Below, piece by piece: positions 16,026-17,500 of a stretch of DNA of 17,500 nt. A model generated the notes under the pieces. It did not search any database. It worked only from the letters and a program-made list of their open reading frames with translations, and had not been told where the DNA came from. Source of the DNA: Glandiceps talaboti (lineage: Eukaryota > Hemichordata > Enteropneusta > Spengelidae); NCBI RefSeq assembly GCF_964340395.1, contig NC_135550.1:16329484-16346983 (forward strand), written 5' to 3'. A program made the translations under genes and the position numbers. Positions within the stretch are counted from its first letter, which is position 1. Each line of letters opens with the position of its first letter.

Positions 16026-16135
16026 CGCTACATCTCCAAAGTGATGTCAGATGAGGCAAGTTGTAGACAAAACGTACATCCGCTACATCTCCAAATTAAT
16101 GTCAGATGAGGCAACTTGTAGACAAATGTAACATT
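16026..16135. repeat. Tandem duplication, 55-bp period, two copies
   Basis: Copy one is 16026-16080 and copy two 16081-16135. They share CGCTACATCTCCAAA, ATGTCAGATGAGGCAA and TTGTAGACAAA, with a few substitutions. No function is evident. Confidence 0.9.
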
Positions 16136-16997
16136 CATACATTCAGTTTGTTGTTTATTATTAGTTATCGTTAGTATAATTGTCATGTATCATCATGAAT
16201 CGTTGTGGGAGACGAAAAAATTATCGGATTTTCTCTGTGACATTTCTAAACCTAACTCGAGCTAGTGTCTGCAATATCAGTCATCTGAGAGTCTTCTAAT
16301 ACAAACGATAACATATTCATTCCTAAAGGCACAGGGAGGAATGATAAAAACCCTTTAGTTGCAACTACCACGTCACGCTAAATTGTCATCTTTAATGTGT
16401 GATAACATGTGACGTACGCGTGTTACGTTTAATCTATAAATGATGTGGGTGATGTACACGTAGGCCTGTGGGAACAGCAGAAAAATATCTTTTGACGTGT
16501 TTACAATATGCTATCCCGGCCGGGTTCGAGACTCAGATCAAATGTGACGATCTGAAATATATATCCGATGACAATAAGTTATAGATTGACGTAATCGCTG
16601 CCTGCGGTACAACACGTATCCATATGGAAACCCTTTGTTCGAAAAGTCAAATTTAACCATTATCATATTGGTTTCCTCAATAAGTAGATTTATCCATGCA
16701 GTGAGAAAGACAATTTAAAGCAATCACAGCTAAATCTAGATCTTCTTGAATCTTAACGTGCTTAATCTAAACTGAGTAAACGTACAAGATTTCGTACAGG
16801 ACATTACTGGCACGTTACCTTTGCCATTCTTACAATTAGTCATGTGAAAATTCATGGCGTATATCCGATTCAGGAGGATAGCACGGTTCTTCCATTTGAA
16901 AGGATAATGACGCATGTCTCCTTCCTTTAATAAAGTGTACAGTAGTCCTTACTGATCAAAGCTTGATTCTCACAACGCTCAAGAAATTGTATTGTAT

Positions 16998-17068
16998 GCA
17001 CTGTCTAATAAACTATAGCCTGCCTGAGATTACAGGAGTCTTCCTAGACAGTGCCATTGGCTATAGTT
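16998..17068. repeat. Two crossed inverted repeats
   Basis: GCACTGTCT (16998-17006) pairs with AGACAGTGC (17046-17054), and AACTATAGCC (17011-17020) pairs with GGCTATAGTT (17059-17068). The order A-B-A'-B' is pseudoknot-like rather than nested, so a simple cruciform cannot use both. Confidence 0.7.
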
Positions 17069-17375
17069 GAGTCGGTTTCCTGCTGAAAAGTCAAGTAGCT
17101 CCCGGATGTACATTCCCACAATGTCCATCGTTTACATATGAAGTTATGAAGTAAGTCTGTGGCATCGTTGTCATTAAACATTTAGACTCTTTGAAGAGAT
17201 GATAATTCAGAAATCCCCAATTGATGCATCAGCGGGAAAAGTCTACTGTGGCTTATGAAAATAGCTACAATGTATGCAATAGACAGAGGCACAAACGATA
17301 GACCAATTATAGTGTCACAGTAATGGAAAGGGTTTCAGCATTGCCCGGCATTTAGGGTGCGTTCTTTAATTACAT

Positions 17376-17386
17376 GGGGGGGGGGG
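17376..17386. repeat. G11 homopolymer
   Basis: An uninterrupted run of eleven G in an AT-rich context. Confidence 0.95.
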
Positions 17387-17500
17387 TTTCCGCATAAAAC
17401 GTAACATCCCCGATTCCATTTTCGAGCAATGACCCACAGTCAATATTCTTGCTCTAAAACATGAATCTCCCCTATGTTCAAATGTTTAAAACAACATGGG

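Larger units (their letters stand above)
15031..17500 (+). other. Downstream intron or 3' region without recognised exons
   Basis: I found no further coding block of the receptor tail and no other gene. The stretch holds a palindrome (15043-15060), a near-perfect hairpin (15771-15805), a 55-bp tandem duplication (16026-16135), crossed inverted repeats (16998-17068) and a G run (17376-17386). AATAAA at 16929-16934 is one of several chance-level poly(A) signals, so no gene end is claimed. Confidence 0.65.

Noticed and set aside
16515-16550. GGTTCGAGACT resembling a tRNA B box
   Set aside because: The T stem does not pair and there is no A box, acceptor stem or anticodon arm upstream.
16929-16934. 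AATAAA as the gene's poly(A) signal
   Set aside because: Such hexamers are frequent by chance in this AT-rich sequence and no terminal exon or stop leads to it.

Overview
The window reads as an intron-rich animal nuclear genome. It is AT-rich, full of microsatellites and transposon fragments, and its one recognisable gene is cut into short exons with consensus GT..AG borders and conserved intron phases. I saw no prokaryotic gene, operon, CRISPR array, rRNA or tRNA. The species cannot be named from the sequence. A marine invertebrate with an expanded GABA-B-like receptor family would fit, but that is inference.

The gene runs left to right on the + strand. It encodes a class C G-protein-coupled receptor whose transmembrane core resembles GABA-B receptor subunit 2. 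Eleven exons are supported, about 539 codons: 745-945, 2084-2311, 2856-2916, 3683-3760, 5715-5865, 6497-6629, 7935-8042, 10294-10416, 11384-11530, 11971-12162 and 14836-15030. The first four encode the C-terminal part of the extracellular Venus-flytrap domain. The next six encode the linker and TM1-TM7. The last encodes the start of the cytoplasmic tail. The signal peptide and N-terminal lobe lie before the window. The rest of the tail is downstream and was not found.

The introns hold most of the other structure. Two foldback elements of about 407 bp (1592-1998 and 5264-5671) each end shortly before an exon. There is a purine-pyrimidine alternating tract (2412-2630). An 18-bp-unit minisatellite with CRE palindromes fills 6774-7180. 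A broken L2/CR1-like reverse transcriptase tail lies at 8859-9302. Two long TA arrays flank a sequence that folds as a type I hammerhead ribozyme on the minus strand (12501-12561). A T-rich minisatellite (14085-14831) runs directly into the splice acceptor of the last exon. From 15031 to 17500 there are only small repeats and hairpins.

The most notable non-coding find is the hammerhead. The most notable gene-level points are the lack of the GABA-binding glutamate, retention of the GABA-B2 signalling residues, and two places where tandem-repeat sequence coincides with a splice site.
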